Part shown: piece after piece, positions 1 through 11,170 of the stretch
Position numbering within the stretch: position 1 is the stretch's first letter
How the letters are laid out: every line of letters starts with the position of its first letter
NCBI GenBank assembly: GCA_030272155.1
Contig: CP126198.1
Span: 2,232,001-2,296,000, forward strand
DNA length: 64,000 bases
Direction: 5' to 3'
From: Tetradesmus obliquus
Lineage: Eukaryota; Chlorophyta; Chlorophyceae; Sphaeropleales; Scenedesmaceae
The notes under the pieces: model-generated
What the model saw: the letters and a program-made list of their open reading frames with translations, nothing else
The model's database searches: none
Told to the model about the DNA's origin: nothing
Program-made: the position numbers and the translations under genes

Positions 1-317
1 CGTTCCAAAGAGCACTGCAGCAGAAACACAAACACCAAAGATGACACACAATGTGGTGAGTGGCCGCCGGAAGTATCCGGCTGAGCAGCACTTCAAAGCG
101 CAAGGCAGCAGAACATCAAGATGACAGAAGTTGTGGTGCTGTTTGGGCGCACCTTGCGCTCGCCCTGCCCTGCACCGCCCGCAGATTGCCACAGCCCCAT
201 CACCTCTTCCACCGCCTGGCCAGCCAGACAACAATCAGGCTAGCAGCAGCTCAAGCCCCCCCCCCCCCCCCCGGATACACGCAACACACGCCAATGCGCA
301 CATATTCAAGTGGGGCT
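1..317. other. Degenerate repeat of COG0523 last exon
   Basis: Lies past the stop of the minus-strand COG0523 gene. About 130-230 (minus strand) holds a decayed third copy of the end of the last exon: it still reads [10 protein letters not shown] and then diverges. A poly-C tract sits at about 258-274. I see no independent gene here; open frames on the plus strand are shadows. Confidence 0.5.
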
Positions 318-1364
318 TTAAAAGGCCCACCTTGGCTCGCCCTGCCATGCTCCTCCAGCAGATTGCCACAGCCCCATCACATCATGGCGCGTGGCCAGCC
401 AGAAGAAGCCCTTGCTGCGCAGCACACCAGCCCAGGTCTGCGACAGTGCGCTGTCCAGCAGCCGCTGCGGGTGGAAGGGGCGCTGCAAAGCAACAACGGA
501 AATTTAGGCAAACACGCAGCCGGCATCGTCAACGTCAGCACAAGCAGGTGCAGAAGAGGCCTTTGGATCGGCGTTGTGTGCAGCAGCGCTTGCTCCAGCC
601 GTCTCTGCGGGTGGAGGGGCAGCACAAGAAGTGGCGGGTAGTGGCAAGGCGCGTGGCCAGCCAGAAGAAGCCCTTACTGCGCAGCACACCGTGCCAAGTC
701 TGGGACAACGCGCTGTCCAGCAGCCGCTGCGGGTGAAAAGGCCGCTGCAAGGGCAGCCATTTGGCAAATCAACAGCCAGCAAAGTCAGTGGCAGCACAAG
801 CAGGTGCAGAGGACGTTTGAGGGTCGGCGCTGAATGCAGCAGCGCTTGCTCCAGCAGTCTCTGCGGGTTCAAGGGCGCTGCAGAAGTGGCAGGTAGTGTG
901 GTAGTGGACGTGGCCAGCCATGTTCGAGCAGATGCATTGCAATGCATAGGTCAAAGGATTGTGCCTCCTGTACCCACCTGCGCAAAGTACACGAAGCTGC
1001 TGATGCCATACTTCTCTGCTTCACTTTCATGGCCATCATGTTCATGATGATGATGGTGATGATGATCGTGGTGCTTTGTGCCATCTGTTGCACAATCTGA
1101 TGCGCCACCTGCAGCCTCACTGCTGTGGTGGTGCTGGTGGTGCTTTGTGCCATCTGTTGCACAATCTGCAGCAGCATGTGCACCACCTGCAGCCTCACTG
1201 CTGTGGCTGTGGCTGTGGCTGTGCAGTGCCGCCTCAAAGCGGTTGATCTCCTGCAGCCATCCTGCTGCTGCCTGCGCCTGCTCAAGGCTGAAGCGCCCGG
1301 TGTGCAGCACCTCCTGGACCGGCACGCGGCAGTTCTGGGACAGCAGCACCTGAGGGAGGGCAAG

Positions 1365-1404
<40 letters not shown>

Positions 1405-3572
1405 CAAGCAGGGTGTTGAAATCAAGGGGCATGCTGAAGAGCAGCAGTTCTGGGACAGCAGCACCTGAGGGCAGGCATGCATGCAGGCAGGGTGCTCAAC
1501 ACACGGGGCGTGCTGATCTACCATGAGCCTGCAGAATACCAGGTGCTGCTGGCTACATAGTTCCCCCACGTGCACTTTGGCAGGCACAGCGCAAATAGTA
1601 CCTGGTTCAGCTGCATGTTGCTGTGCATATGCAGCTGCATGCAAAATTTGCCAGGTGACTGTCACACCTGCGGTGCTGCATCATGCACTAAGCTCTGCTA
1701 TGTCGTGCCACTTGGTGCGCACCTTTGCTGAAGGGTTGAGCTTGCGCAACAAAGCGCACAGCTGCTGCTGCTCTTGCTCCAACAGCAGGTCAATCTTGTT
1801 CAGCAGCAGCACATCAGCAAACTCAACCTGCGGGGCAGTTGCAGCAGCATGTCACAGCTTTTGCGAGGCAGTCACAGCAGCATGTAGCAACATCGTGTAC
1901 TGTTGCAAGTGTGTGAAGCAGCAAAACCGAAGCAGGATGTCTCACACAGCTGTACAGTGTGTTTTTCTGCTCAGCCAGCTGACCTGCAGTATTGCTGCCA
2001 ACGCCAAACCAACGACAATTCAGAGCAATCAGCGCTGGCCAGACTGTTCAGCTTTGACTCCAGTTCAAAATTAACAATAACAGTTTGACCGTTGACCGCC
2101 CCACCTGTTCAACCAGCAGGTCAGCCACTGTGCGCTCGTCATCATCATCTGCCTGCAGCTGCCGCTCCTGCAGAGACTCAGCTGCTAAAACATCGCTCAA
2201 AAATCGCTGGCCATCCACCACTGTTACTAACGTATCCAGCCTCGCAACCTTTGCCAGGCCTCCTAACCCACTTCCAGCTGCTGCTGTCACCTCCACGCTG
2301 CTGCTGCTGCTGTCATCTGCTGGCGCTGTATCATCTTCATCGTCCTCTGCATCTTCGTATGCAAAGGTTGCTGCAACTGGCATGGGCAAGGAGATGCCCG
2401 TGCTCTCAATCACGCAGCAGTCAAACGCCTGCGGTCAAAGTCAAACATGGGTGGTCAGGCAGGTGAAGCGCCACCACGCTTGCAGGAAAGCCGCCGAATC
2501 CTCTGGACACCATTGCAGCATCCCTCTCGCGCAAGACACCTGCAGCTCAGCGTGCACGCATGTTGCTGCACCAGCGCATCCACCACTGCATCACCACACC
2601 TCGACTATACTATACCATAGCAACATGACAGCAGCATTGAAACCAGACTTCCCGCACCTGTTGTGCTGCCAGGCGGCGCACTTCTCGCACCAAGTCCTCC
2701 CGTATGGTGCAGCAGATGCAGCCATTAGACAGCGCCACCAGCTGCTGCCCTGCCTGCTCCACAACAGCGCCCTGCAGCAACCGCTGGTCAATGTTTAGCG
2801 CTGCCATGTCGTTGACCAGCACCGCCACACGCTTGCCCTCCTGGTTATTCAGAATGTGTGTCAGCAGCGTGGTTTTGCCGGCACCTGGAAGTGCAGTGGG
2901 TGCAGATCGTGAGCAGAGAGGCGAAGCAAAAAGGTGAGCTGACATTGCTGCGCTTATTGGCAGTTATACAGGATGCACGCTGCTGGTTCACTGCAAGTTT
3001 CGCCGCTGCCACAACCGAACTGTGCTGGTTTCTGGCTGCACGACTGTTACTGCACCTGTTGAACAGCATGTGGTGGGTTGCATCAGCTGCTGCTGCGGTT
3101 GCGCTGTACGAAGCTTCACGCCGAACTTCATACTTGCAGGAAGCGCACAAAGCACGGTGCGCAGCGATGCACGGCTGAAAACAGCATGCCAGCCTATCCC
3201 CAGTCAGACCAAGTTTCACTCACCCAGAAACCCAGAGATGACAGTCACAGGCAAGCGCTGCAGGCCCTGCAGGGAGTCTTCAGCTGTGTTCTCTGCTGCA
3301 GCTGCTGCTGCAGCTGCAGTGGGAAACGTACTCCTGCTGCCCTGGCTGTTGGCGCTGCGGTTCATGTTGCTGCTGCTGGATGAATGCAAATGCCTGTTGG
3401 AAAAAGCCATCGTCCGTGATGCTTTCCTGTTGAGCTGTTGCTGCGCACATATCTGTGGCAGGCTACACATGGCATGGCAGGCGTGCATGCTGTGCAGCAG
3501 CCTGAGCTGCTGATGCAGAGGCTGCTGCTGGCAGCAGCAACGTAGCTGCTGTGTTGCTTTGCACGCCAGCAT
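318..3572 (-). CDS. COG0523/CobW-type GTPase (ZNG1-like metallochaperone)
   Basis: Minus-strand gene; proposed exons 3572-3224, 2884-2658, 2428-2105, 1827-1723, 1349-978 and 482-318 (513 aa, phases close). Residues 1-110 are Ser/Arg/Ala-rich and could be an organelle transit peptide. Walker A GFLGAGKTT is at 114-122, the family metal-binding CXCC motif (CICC) at 172-175, ESTG at 200-203, an acidic/Ser insert at about 217-235, Walker-B-like VTVVDG near 253-258, and NKID (guanine binding) at 310-313. A His-rich stretch (runs of HS and HH) follows from about residue 378, then the CobW C-terminal domain ([20 protein letters not shown]). The family delivers Zn or other metals to client proteins using GTP; the His run suggests zinc. 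The client is unknown. Odd: the last exon exists in two complete copies (744-535 and 482-318), both with an acceptor and a stop. I chose the second because it continues with [11 protein letters not shown] as in the family. Start is the first in-frame ATG; the next is MAFSNRH downstream. Confidence 0.85.
535..744 (-). repeat. Alternative copy of COG0523 last exon
   Basis: A second copy of the last exon sits between exon 5 and the copy at 482-318. It has its own TGCAG acceptor, begins in the same phase with [17 protein letters not shown], keeps [11 protein letters not shown], then diverges and stops at 535. Partial copies of the exon start recur near 881 and 619, so this is a tandem array of roughly 125-140 bp steps. 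Splicing to this copy would give a protein lacking the usual DVMGLW tail. Confidence 0.75.
1364..1408. repeat. GGCA tetranucleotide microsatellite
   Basis: About ten copies of a GCAG/GGCA unit in intron 4 of the COG0523 gene, just upstream (minus strand) of the exon 5 acceptor. Confidence 0.9.
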
Positions 3573-4087
3573 CGTCAAGCCGCGCCGGTGTGATGGAAGC
3601 GTCCTGCTATCGTGGTAGACCCAGCTATGGTTGGCTGAGGTGTCAGGTTAGCTAGGGCTATGTCAGGCAGGGGTAGTACTGCCTGCGGTACAAATCGATC
3701 AAACAAATCAGTAGCAGATGTATGTGCTGGTGGCAGCAAACGTGGTGATCCTGTGCTGCACGAAGCAGTGCAGATAACAATGTTGGTGTGCCGTGGTGAC
3801 CACAAACACACGCCTTGCTACTGTCAAAGGCGATATCAAACCGATCGGATCAAAATAATGCAATTATGCTGAGACACCGAGCAGCTCTTGAAGCCCGTAA
3901 CTGACACTTGTAACACGGCTTGGTTTTGGGCCCTTGCCACGCACAGCTTTCACTCGGGTGTACACCGTTCGGTGCCCATTGGTGTTTCAGATGCAAGTGT
4001 ATGCTGACAGCACGTCCCCCCGTTGTGTTTACCTTTAGTTTCACCCCAACCACCTGGCCTGCTGCTTGTCCTTCAAAGTAGCTCACG
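3573..4087. promoter_or_regulatory. Divergent promoter region, COG0523 / TECR
   Basis: 515 bp between two divergent start codons (3572 minus, 4088 plus). It must contain both 5' leaders and core promoters. I see no clear TATA box or metal-response motif; the assignment rests on gene orientation alone. Confidence 0.5.
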
Positions 4088-7000
4088 ATGACTTTGATCT
4101 CGCTCGATCTGCAAAGCCGTAGTGGCAAGACGCTGGCAAAGCTAGATGTAGACAGCGAGGTGCGGCTCTATGCGTCTTGGCAGCGTGCAGCAGCGGTCGC
4201 ACGCTGGGACACTATTCAGCAGCGTGGGTTGCGTGGCTGCAGGACACCGTGGGCCAGCTGAAGAAGGAGTTCCATGCTGTGAACAAAAAGTACTACCCTG
4301 CTCGTCAGCGCATGACGCTGCCTGCTAAGGAGGGCCAAAAGTCAGGCGAGGTGCTGAAAGACAGCGCCAAGCTCAGCGAGTATGGCCTATCCAGCGGCTC
4401 CGTGGTTCTTTTCAAAGACCTGGGGACGCAGGTGAGAGATTTGTTGCAAGGATCCAGCATATCAGCTTGCAAGGGGCAAAGCATGGGCTGCAAAGCTGAA
4501 GCACAGCAGCAGTCAGTTGGGCCCAAGTGAAACTGCCAGTGGGTAGCCGCTGGGCAGCAGGTGCTGCTCTCCTTGGGCAGCATTGGTTGAGATGCAGCAT
4601 ATGAACACCGGTGGGGGCATAAAACAAGCAGGCAGGGGTTGACAGAGCCATTTGGCGCACCACAGGCAGCGGCAGCACACAGCAGTGCCCCCAAACATGC
4701 TTGTCCAGCTTGCAGCAGCAGTGCGGCCATTGTTGTGTAGCATAGTTTTCTGGTGTTTGACGGTACCTGCAGATACGTAGATGCATTCACCCTCGCTTTC
4801 ACCAGCCTGCCTGCATGCCACAACACCTGTGCTGCCAACTGTTGACGCCAGAGCAGGCTCATTGGAGGAGTCAACAGTCAAAAACCATTCCTGTCGCTGC
4901 TCATGTTCTGTGCTGCGCTGCGCTTGCAGATTGACTACTCGACCGTCTTCTGCTTTGAGTACTTTGGGCCCCTGGTCATCTACCCGCTGTTCTTCTTCCT
5001 GCCCCAGATCTTCTACCCAGGCCAGAAGTGAGTGTGCATAACCACAAACAGCAGCGCTTAGCTTTGCAACCCCTGGTTGTTTTACCCAGGGCAGCAGTGA
5101 GTCTGCATCATTGCAAGCACGCGTGACCCAGCAAGGACGGCACAGCATGTACCAGTACTGGGCACTGTGCACATGCTGCCGCATTGTTGCGTTTCGCATA
5201 CACACTTTGTCTCTATCTGTCGGCCAACTGCTTGTCAAGAGCTGCACGTGCCGTCGCTCCTGCAAACTTCTTCTGTCTGCGTGTTGCGCTTCCTGCAGGG
5301 CGCTGCCGCTGGACCAGAGGCCTCTGGTGCAGAAGATTGCAGTGGCATACTGGATGTTCCACTACGCCAAGCGCATTTTCGAGACCTACTATGTGCACAC
5401 GTGAGGCACATTGTTTTGCCTGCTTGATAGCCGAACTGTAGCTCAAACGCAGCAGCATGGGGCAGTACGTAGCTCGGCTAAGATGGTCCCTAGCATTGCA
5501 CGCTTGTGTTGCTTGGTACAGCAGCGAAGTTGCATGCAGCTTGCGTCAGTTGTCTCCAGCTCTGTGCTTGCAGGACAAGCAACGTCAGCCATTGAGCACC
5601 TGCCTTGACCACACCAGCAGCAGCATTCCAAACTGCACGCTGGCTGGGTTATCACATTGCAACACCCTGCCATTTGTCTGCCGCCTTCGACGAAAAGCAC
5701 ACACAGGCCCCGGCATCATGCGCTGTACGTCTTTGCCTGGTCTCCAGGCCTTTGTTCTGACACCCTCGCTGCTGCGTTGTTGCCTCGCCCTGCATCCTGC
5801 AATCTTGCAACTACCCGCAGCTTCGGGCACGCCACCATGCCCATCAAGAACCTGTTCAAGAACTGCTCATACTACTACGGGTTTGCCGCGTTTGTGGCTT
5901 ACTTTGTGAACCACCCGGCATACACCGCACCCGATGAGACGCTGTCGCTGGTCTGCTTTGCGCTGGCCATGGTTTGCCAGTTCGCCAACTTCAGGTGCGG
6001 GAAGCAGCAGCAGCACGCGGCGAGGGCGTGTTGATGGCAGTGCACCCAGTCCTTTGCCGGTATATTCTGGACAGCTTGTGTGCATGGCTTGATGGCCTGC
6101 TGAGCATAGTGGGGCCTCTGCTTTCCTGCAAGGCAGAAGTGCTGCTCTGCGCCTCTCCTGAACCCTCTCACCACATCCAAACCTATCAGCTGGTTTGGAG
6201 CGTGCCGCACAAGGCGGCAACATGATCATTTTCCAGCTGCCACACACATGCCTCACCACTCCTGCTGCGTTTTTCCCAGCCTTATGAAACCCCTAACTCA
6301 CGGAAATTCTGGCGGCCGTGCTGGCTGCAGGTGCCACACAATCCTGAGCAACCTGCGCGCACCCGGTGAGACGGCCTACAAGATCCCCTCCGGCTTCCTG
6401 TTCAACTACATCACCTGCGCCAACTACACCGCGGAGATCTGGGGATGGATCCTGTTCACCATCGGCACACACACGATTGCAGCGGGGCTGTTCACCGCAG
6501 CGGGCGCCTTCCAGATGGCAGAGTGGGCACGCGGCAAGCACAAGCGCCTGCAGAAGGTGCGTAATCTTGTGGTGGTTGGTTTGACCAGTTGTAGGCGGGT
6601 GTTGTGGCTGCAGTTGCGGCACTCTATGTAGTGCCAGAGGCTGCTGCTCCTGCAGCGGCACTTGCAGCAGCACCTGTGCATGTTGGCCTGGACATGCAGC
6701 TCGTCAAACAGCTGCGCCCATGCAGCCCATGCAGCTCCATGCAAATCAAGCCGCCTGTACAGTAAAACCTCGAAGTAACGACACCACTGGGGACAGCCTA
6801 AAATGTCGTTACTATGTGTTTGTCGTTACTTCGCGACAGTTTTGAGGCAATCCGAGCACTTTGAGGACAGCCTGACGTGTCGTTACTATGCGAAAGTCGT
6901 TACTTCAAGTGTCGTTACTTCGAGGTTATACTGTAGCTGTCGATCCTCTGAAACACTGGCTGCAGGAGACTGTGTCCCTGTCCTGTCTTGCTCTCTGCCA

Positions 7001-7190
7001 ATTTAGACCTGGACTCTGCCACCTCGTTGCATCCTGTCCTGCGTTGCGCACCTTGTTACATCTGCCTTGCCCTGCCTCACGCCTGAGTGTGCGCTGTTGC
7101 TGTTTTGTCGTGCCCACGCAGCTGTTTGATGGCAAGGACGGCCGCCAGAAGTACCCCAAGCGCTGGGTGATGTTCCCACCTCTGCTGTGA
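4088..7190 (+). CDS. TECR: Very-long-chain enoyl-CoA reductase (TECR/TSC13/CER10)
   Basis: Seven exons: 4088-4159, 4243-4431, 4930-5027, 5299-5400, 5821-5994, 6331-6556, 7122-7190. They join in one frame of 309 aa, the usual family length. Residues 1-87 match the ubiquitin-like N-terminal part (VGQLKKEF, YYPARQR, LSSGSVVLFKDLG). Then come several hydrophobic membrane spans (PLVIYPLFFFLPQ) and the steroid-reductase-like C-terminal domain with the SNLRAPGETAYKIP, GFLFNYITCANYTAEIWGW and KHKRLQK stretches. The enzyme does the last, NADPH-dependent reduction of trans-2-enoyl-CoA in fatty acid elongation in the ER and feeds sphingolipids, storage lipid and waxes. Start chosen at the ATG that opens exon 1. 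A 174-bp MITE lies in the last intron. Identification is strong. Confidence 0.95.
6760..6933. mobile_element. TA-flanked MITE (Tc1/mariner, pogo/Tigger-like ends)
   Basis: 174 bp with inverted ends: left CAGTAAAACCTCGAAGTAAC and right end the imperfect complement (GTTACTTCGAGGTTATACTG). TA dinucleotides flank both ends (6758-6759, 6934-6935), as expected for a TA target duplication. The interior repeats TGTCGTTACTATG twice and has no coding capacity. It lies in intron 6 of TECR. The CAGT..ACCTC terminus is like that of pogo/Tigger elements; the family call is inference. Confidence 0.85.
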
Positions 7191-9007
7191 GCAGCAGTTG
7201 TTGCTGCTGGAGGCTGGCAGCTCAGCAGGTCAGCAACAGCTGGCCAATGCAGGGAGGCAGGTCAGCAACTCAGCAACAGCTGGCAAATGTTGGGAGGGCT
7301 GGTCAGTGCTGCAGCTGGCGGCTGTGCTGCAGCAGGCAGGCGGTTGAGATGCAGCAAGTTTGGAGCAGGCGGGCAAGGGCAGGCGGGCAAGGGCTTGCAG
7401 AAAAGCTTGCAGGAAAGAGCCCATCTGTGCATGCTGGGGCAAGTAGGACGGCGGCGGTGGGTGTGGCGTTCGCAGGATTGCAAGGGACATGACTTGTGCT
7501 TACAATGTGTTGGCCGGGCTTATATGGCGGCGCACCGCAACTAGGCTGAATGCAGCTGCAGGAAATGCAAGCTGGGCACACAGCCATTTTACATAAGTAC
7601 AACGTGCAGTCGTGGTGAGCACGGCCTGCGCTTTGTTTTGAATGGCTTGCTTTAGTTTTGTGTGTGACTACTGTGTGGTTTGGTGTGGACTCCAGGCTGC
7701 TGGGCAGCACCCTTATCATGATCAGGGTATTGCACGTTGTCACAAAGCATGTGTGGCATGGCGGATGCTGTGCCTGGTTGCGTGGCATGCCACATCACCG
7801 GCTTGCCAGTAGGCTGATGTGACAGGATACATCGTCATCATCATCAAGTTACCCATCAACATGACAGGGCACAGTGATTAGCAGATGCTGTGAGTGTGTG
7901 CGGTCTTTTTGCTGACGCCCAGCTGCTTGAGTCAAACGAGACAACTGCCGGCTGTGAAATAAGAACGAATGGCTGTGCAGTAGAGTGGGATGCACAGTGT
8001 AACTGCTCGTGATGGGGTAACGTGATCAGTGACGCAGCGTCACGGACGACATTGGGGGCTGTTGGCGCTGCCAGTTCCGAGATTTCATGCATTGCAGCCA
8101 GTTGCAACTGTGCTGGTCGAGTGCAGAACACCTTACTGTGACGTTGTTGGCGAGAGGCAGTAACAAGGAAGAGAGACGCAGAAAGAGAAGGTACCAGGAG
8201 CTTGCCCTTTAGCATGCATGCTGGCCTGCATACACATGCAACAGAGGCACTCCTCAGTGCTGGTTGCTCAGCAGGCTGCAACATCTGCTCCTTTGCACCA
8301 GCCAAGAACTCACGATTTGTGTGTTACACATCCCGTTTTCGAGCCAATGACAGGCTCATTGGGCAACCACTAAGTCAACCATCCACTGGAGTGACTGCTT
8401 GCAAGCCATTGGTGTCACCTGCACATCTGCCAAGTGTGCATCTCAGTGAGATGAGGCCCTCCCGGGTTGTGTGCTTGTTTATTCTGCTGGTGGATAACTG
8501 CCCATTCACAAAGATCCCACCTGTTTCCTCAGCAGCCCGCCTGGTCTGCACAAGGAAGACCCCAGCCTGAGTCAAAGGCTTCTGCCAGGCGTCATGCGTC
8601 GTCACCCAGCAGTCAGCTGCCGGCATATGCGCCGTCTTCTAAAAGATAACGATCTAGGTTCCTTTGTTTACCTTTTTGACTCAGGCTATCGTGGCTTGTT
8701 GCAGTGTAACCTGCCTGTAACAGTCTGCAGCGCGAAAATCAGCCAAGACGATCAATCTCTGCCGATCCCAACAATCTAGATGTCAAGATGAATAGTTAGA
8801 CGCAACTGAGAACGGAAAGAATCCTGCTGCATGCCAATACGCGCAGCTCGCTGCCTGTGAGTGAACGCGAGAGTGCAGCAGCCTTGAAACTTGTTATAAT
8901 ATCAAGGTTTAGACGTTGCGAGGGTCTGCTACGCGTGAGCTGATGCACAGATAGCAGCCAGCAGCGACGAGCAGAGGCAGTGCCAAGCGCACGGGCAACA
9001 TAGGTGG
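7191..9007. other. Intergenic region, TECR 3' side to TZF
   Basis: After the TECR stop, about 7215-7310 holds a short tandem repeat around GGTCAGCAACAGCTGGC. The rest contains only short overlapping frames with no domain I recognise. It presumably holds the TECR 3' UTR and the promoter of the zinc-finger gene. Confidence 0.4.
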
Positions 9008-11054
9008 ATGGATGATCACTACTGGATGTATGTCTACAAGGTGGGGAGGCAGTGGATGCCTGCCGGTACAGATGCTGCTCAAATTCCGGTGTCGGAGTAC
9101 TGCGGCACGCCCCAGACCAACATGAGGATTTCGGGCAGGCTCTTGTAGATCGCTTTTTGATTGTGTTCATGTGTATGTCGCAGGTGGCCAAATGCCCAGC
9201 AAAGGTAAGGAGTAAGCGGCAGCCTTGGTTTCGCAATGTGCTGATGAAGCGCTGCTGAACGGTCTCTTGCATATCCTGAGCATTCTGACAACTCGAGCAG
9301 TAGCGTCTGCACGCACGCAGATGCTGGCTGACAATAGTTGGTTGCCTCGTCCAGCTTGACTGTGCCGTTGACGCTAAGCAGTGCGAGTATGCGCAGTCAA
9401 CTTATTGATTTTGCTCACTGATTATCGGCATGGCTTGGCTGAGCTCGCTAGATCCTCGGTGCATGATGTCCAACACACAGCGACAGTACCCACTTACAAA
9501 GCACCACGTTGTGTGCAGTCACAAGACAAGCAGGTGTTGCGGTGCACTGCATCTTACATGCTTCTGCAGTTTCTTTCTTCTGCATAGAACCACTTCAATG
9601 AACAGTGATGTCACCTGCGCTCCAGGCAGACCTAAATCCGAGCAGACCTAAATGCGCACTTCCTGCAGCAGACAGCTGACGCCGTTTGTCTGACCATTTG
9701 CGTGCTTGCAGGAACGCCACGATTGGAGTGCATGCCCATATGCACACAAAGGAGAGCGTGCTGCAAGGCGGTGCCCCCAGGCTTTCAGCTATGCAGCCGA
9801 GCCATGTCCCGAGTATGGCAACCAAGGCACATGCGCTAAGGGCGACACATGCCCTCTAGCGCACAGCGTGTTTGAAAGCTGGCTGCACCCCAGCAGGTGA
9901 GAACAGACTGATGCCACAATCACATGTGTGATGCTGGCAGCAGCAGGGGTAAAAATGGAAGAATTTATGTTAGTGCTTCGCTCGGCAGTGCATTGCAGCA
10001 TGTTGCAGCCACACCTACAGCGCGGCGGGACACGCCCTGATCACAGCAGCATGCTGTGCGGGCAAGCCCGCTAGAATTGCAACAGGACAGCAGCACCGCC
10101 TCCGCCACCCACTTTCCTGCAAGCTGTAGCACTGCATGCTGACCTACACACATGCTCGTACTGCGCAGGTTCCGCACCCAGCTGTGCTGCTTTGGGCCCA
10201 GCTGCCGCCGGCGCATCTGCTTCTTTGCACACAACACAGCACAGCTGCGCGCAGCACCAGCAACTTCTGGGCCCTCCGGTGGACCCGTGATGCGCCGCAC
10301 ACAGGCTGTGGTGCCTGGAGCGGCACTCGGCATGCCGGGCATGTCTGCAGCAGGCACGGCAGCGTTCCAAGCCGGAGGCGCGCCCGGCATGCCTGCAGCA
10401 GCACTGGCAGCAGCAGCAGCAGCAGGCATGGGTGGTGGCGGGATGCCTGCTACAGCAGTGTTGCAAGGGCAGGCAGCAGGCGCGGTGCCTGGGATGCCAG
10501 TTGCAAGCAGCGGCTGGGTGTTCACTGGCCAGGGCTGGGCACCCACCGGTTATAACAGCTACTATGACATGTCAACTGCAGCAGCTGGTTCGTCAGCAGC
10601 GGCGGCGGCGGCGGCTGCGCAGCACCCCAACATGATAGCAGCTGATGTGACAAACCTGGCGACAGGGTTTGAAGGGTTGATGCTGCAGGCTGATGCTCAG
10701 CTGGCAACGTCACCTGTGCAGCAGCAGCAGCAGCAGCAGCAGCCGGTCCTGCAAGGCGTTACATACCTGGCGGCAATGCCAGCAGGGGCTGGTGTTGGCA
10801 GCAGCAGATCTGGCAGTTATGGTTGTCATAGCGCAGATGCAGTTGGCGACAGCGGGGCATGCATGGCAGCTGGCACCATCAGCGGCAGCAACTCCCTCGT
10901 GGGGTACAGCGGGGCAACGGCTGTGATGGTGTCACTGCCTGCCATGGCGCTGAGTGTTGCTGAACAGCAAGGTGTGCAGGATTTGCAGTACTTCCAGCCG
11001 CAGCAGCACGCACAGCTGCAGCAGCCGAGCAGACACGGCCCGCCAGGGTGGTGA
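9008..11054 (+). CDS. RR-TZF type tandem CCCH zinc-finger protein
   Basis: Exons 9008-9040, 9184-9204 (a 21-nt microexon, VAKCPAK), 9712-9896 and 10169-11054 join in frame to 374 aa. The N-terminus has DDHYWMYVYK, like the plant DEFxMYxFKV motif. It is followed by the arginine-rich-region finger C-X5-H-X4-C-X3-H (KC..ERHDWSACPYAH), then C-X8-C-X5-C-X3-H (EPCPEYGNQGTCAKGDTC) and C-X5-C-X4-C-X3-H (LCCFGPSCRRRICFFAH), with the family spacer FESWLHPS between. Plant RR-TZF proteins bind AU-rich mRNA and act in RNA decay and stress granules. The C-terminal two thirds is Ala/Gly/Gln low complexity, including a CAG tract near 10722. The microexon supplies the first Cys of the RR finger, which supports it. 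Start is the first ATG after an in-frame stop at 8936; an upstream coding exon is possible. Confidence 0.88.
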
Positions 11055-11064
11055 GTGGTGGCTG

Positions 11065-11170
11065 GCTGGTCAAACAGAGCTGGTGGGTCAGCCAGAGCTG
11101 GCAAGTCAAACACAGCTGGCTGGTCAACGCAGCTGGCTGGTCAAACACAGCTGGCTGGTCAAACTGAGGA
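11065..11170. repeat. AGCTGGCTGGTCAA minisatellite
   Basis: Short tandem units of roughly 18-20 bp (AGCTGGCTGGTCAAACAC and variants) begin about 10 nt after the TZF stop codon, in the presumed 3' UTR. Confidence 0.8.

Noticed and set aside
60..1047. Plus-strand frames at the left edge
   Set aside because: They lie opposite the COG0523 last-exon repeats, which read as a conserved CobW C-terminal domain on the minus strand.
8796..9312. Minus-strand frames over the TZF first exons
   Set aside because: Two overlapping frames without domains; the plus strand explains the stretch through the zinc-finger exons.
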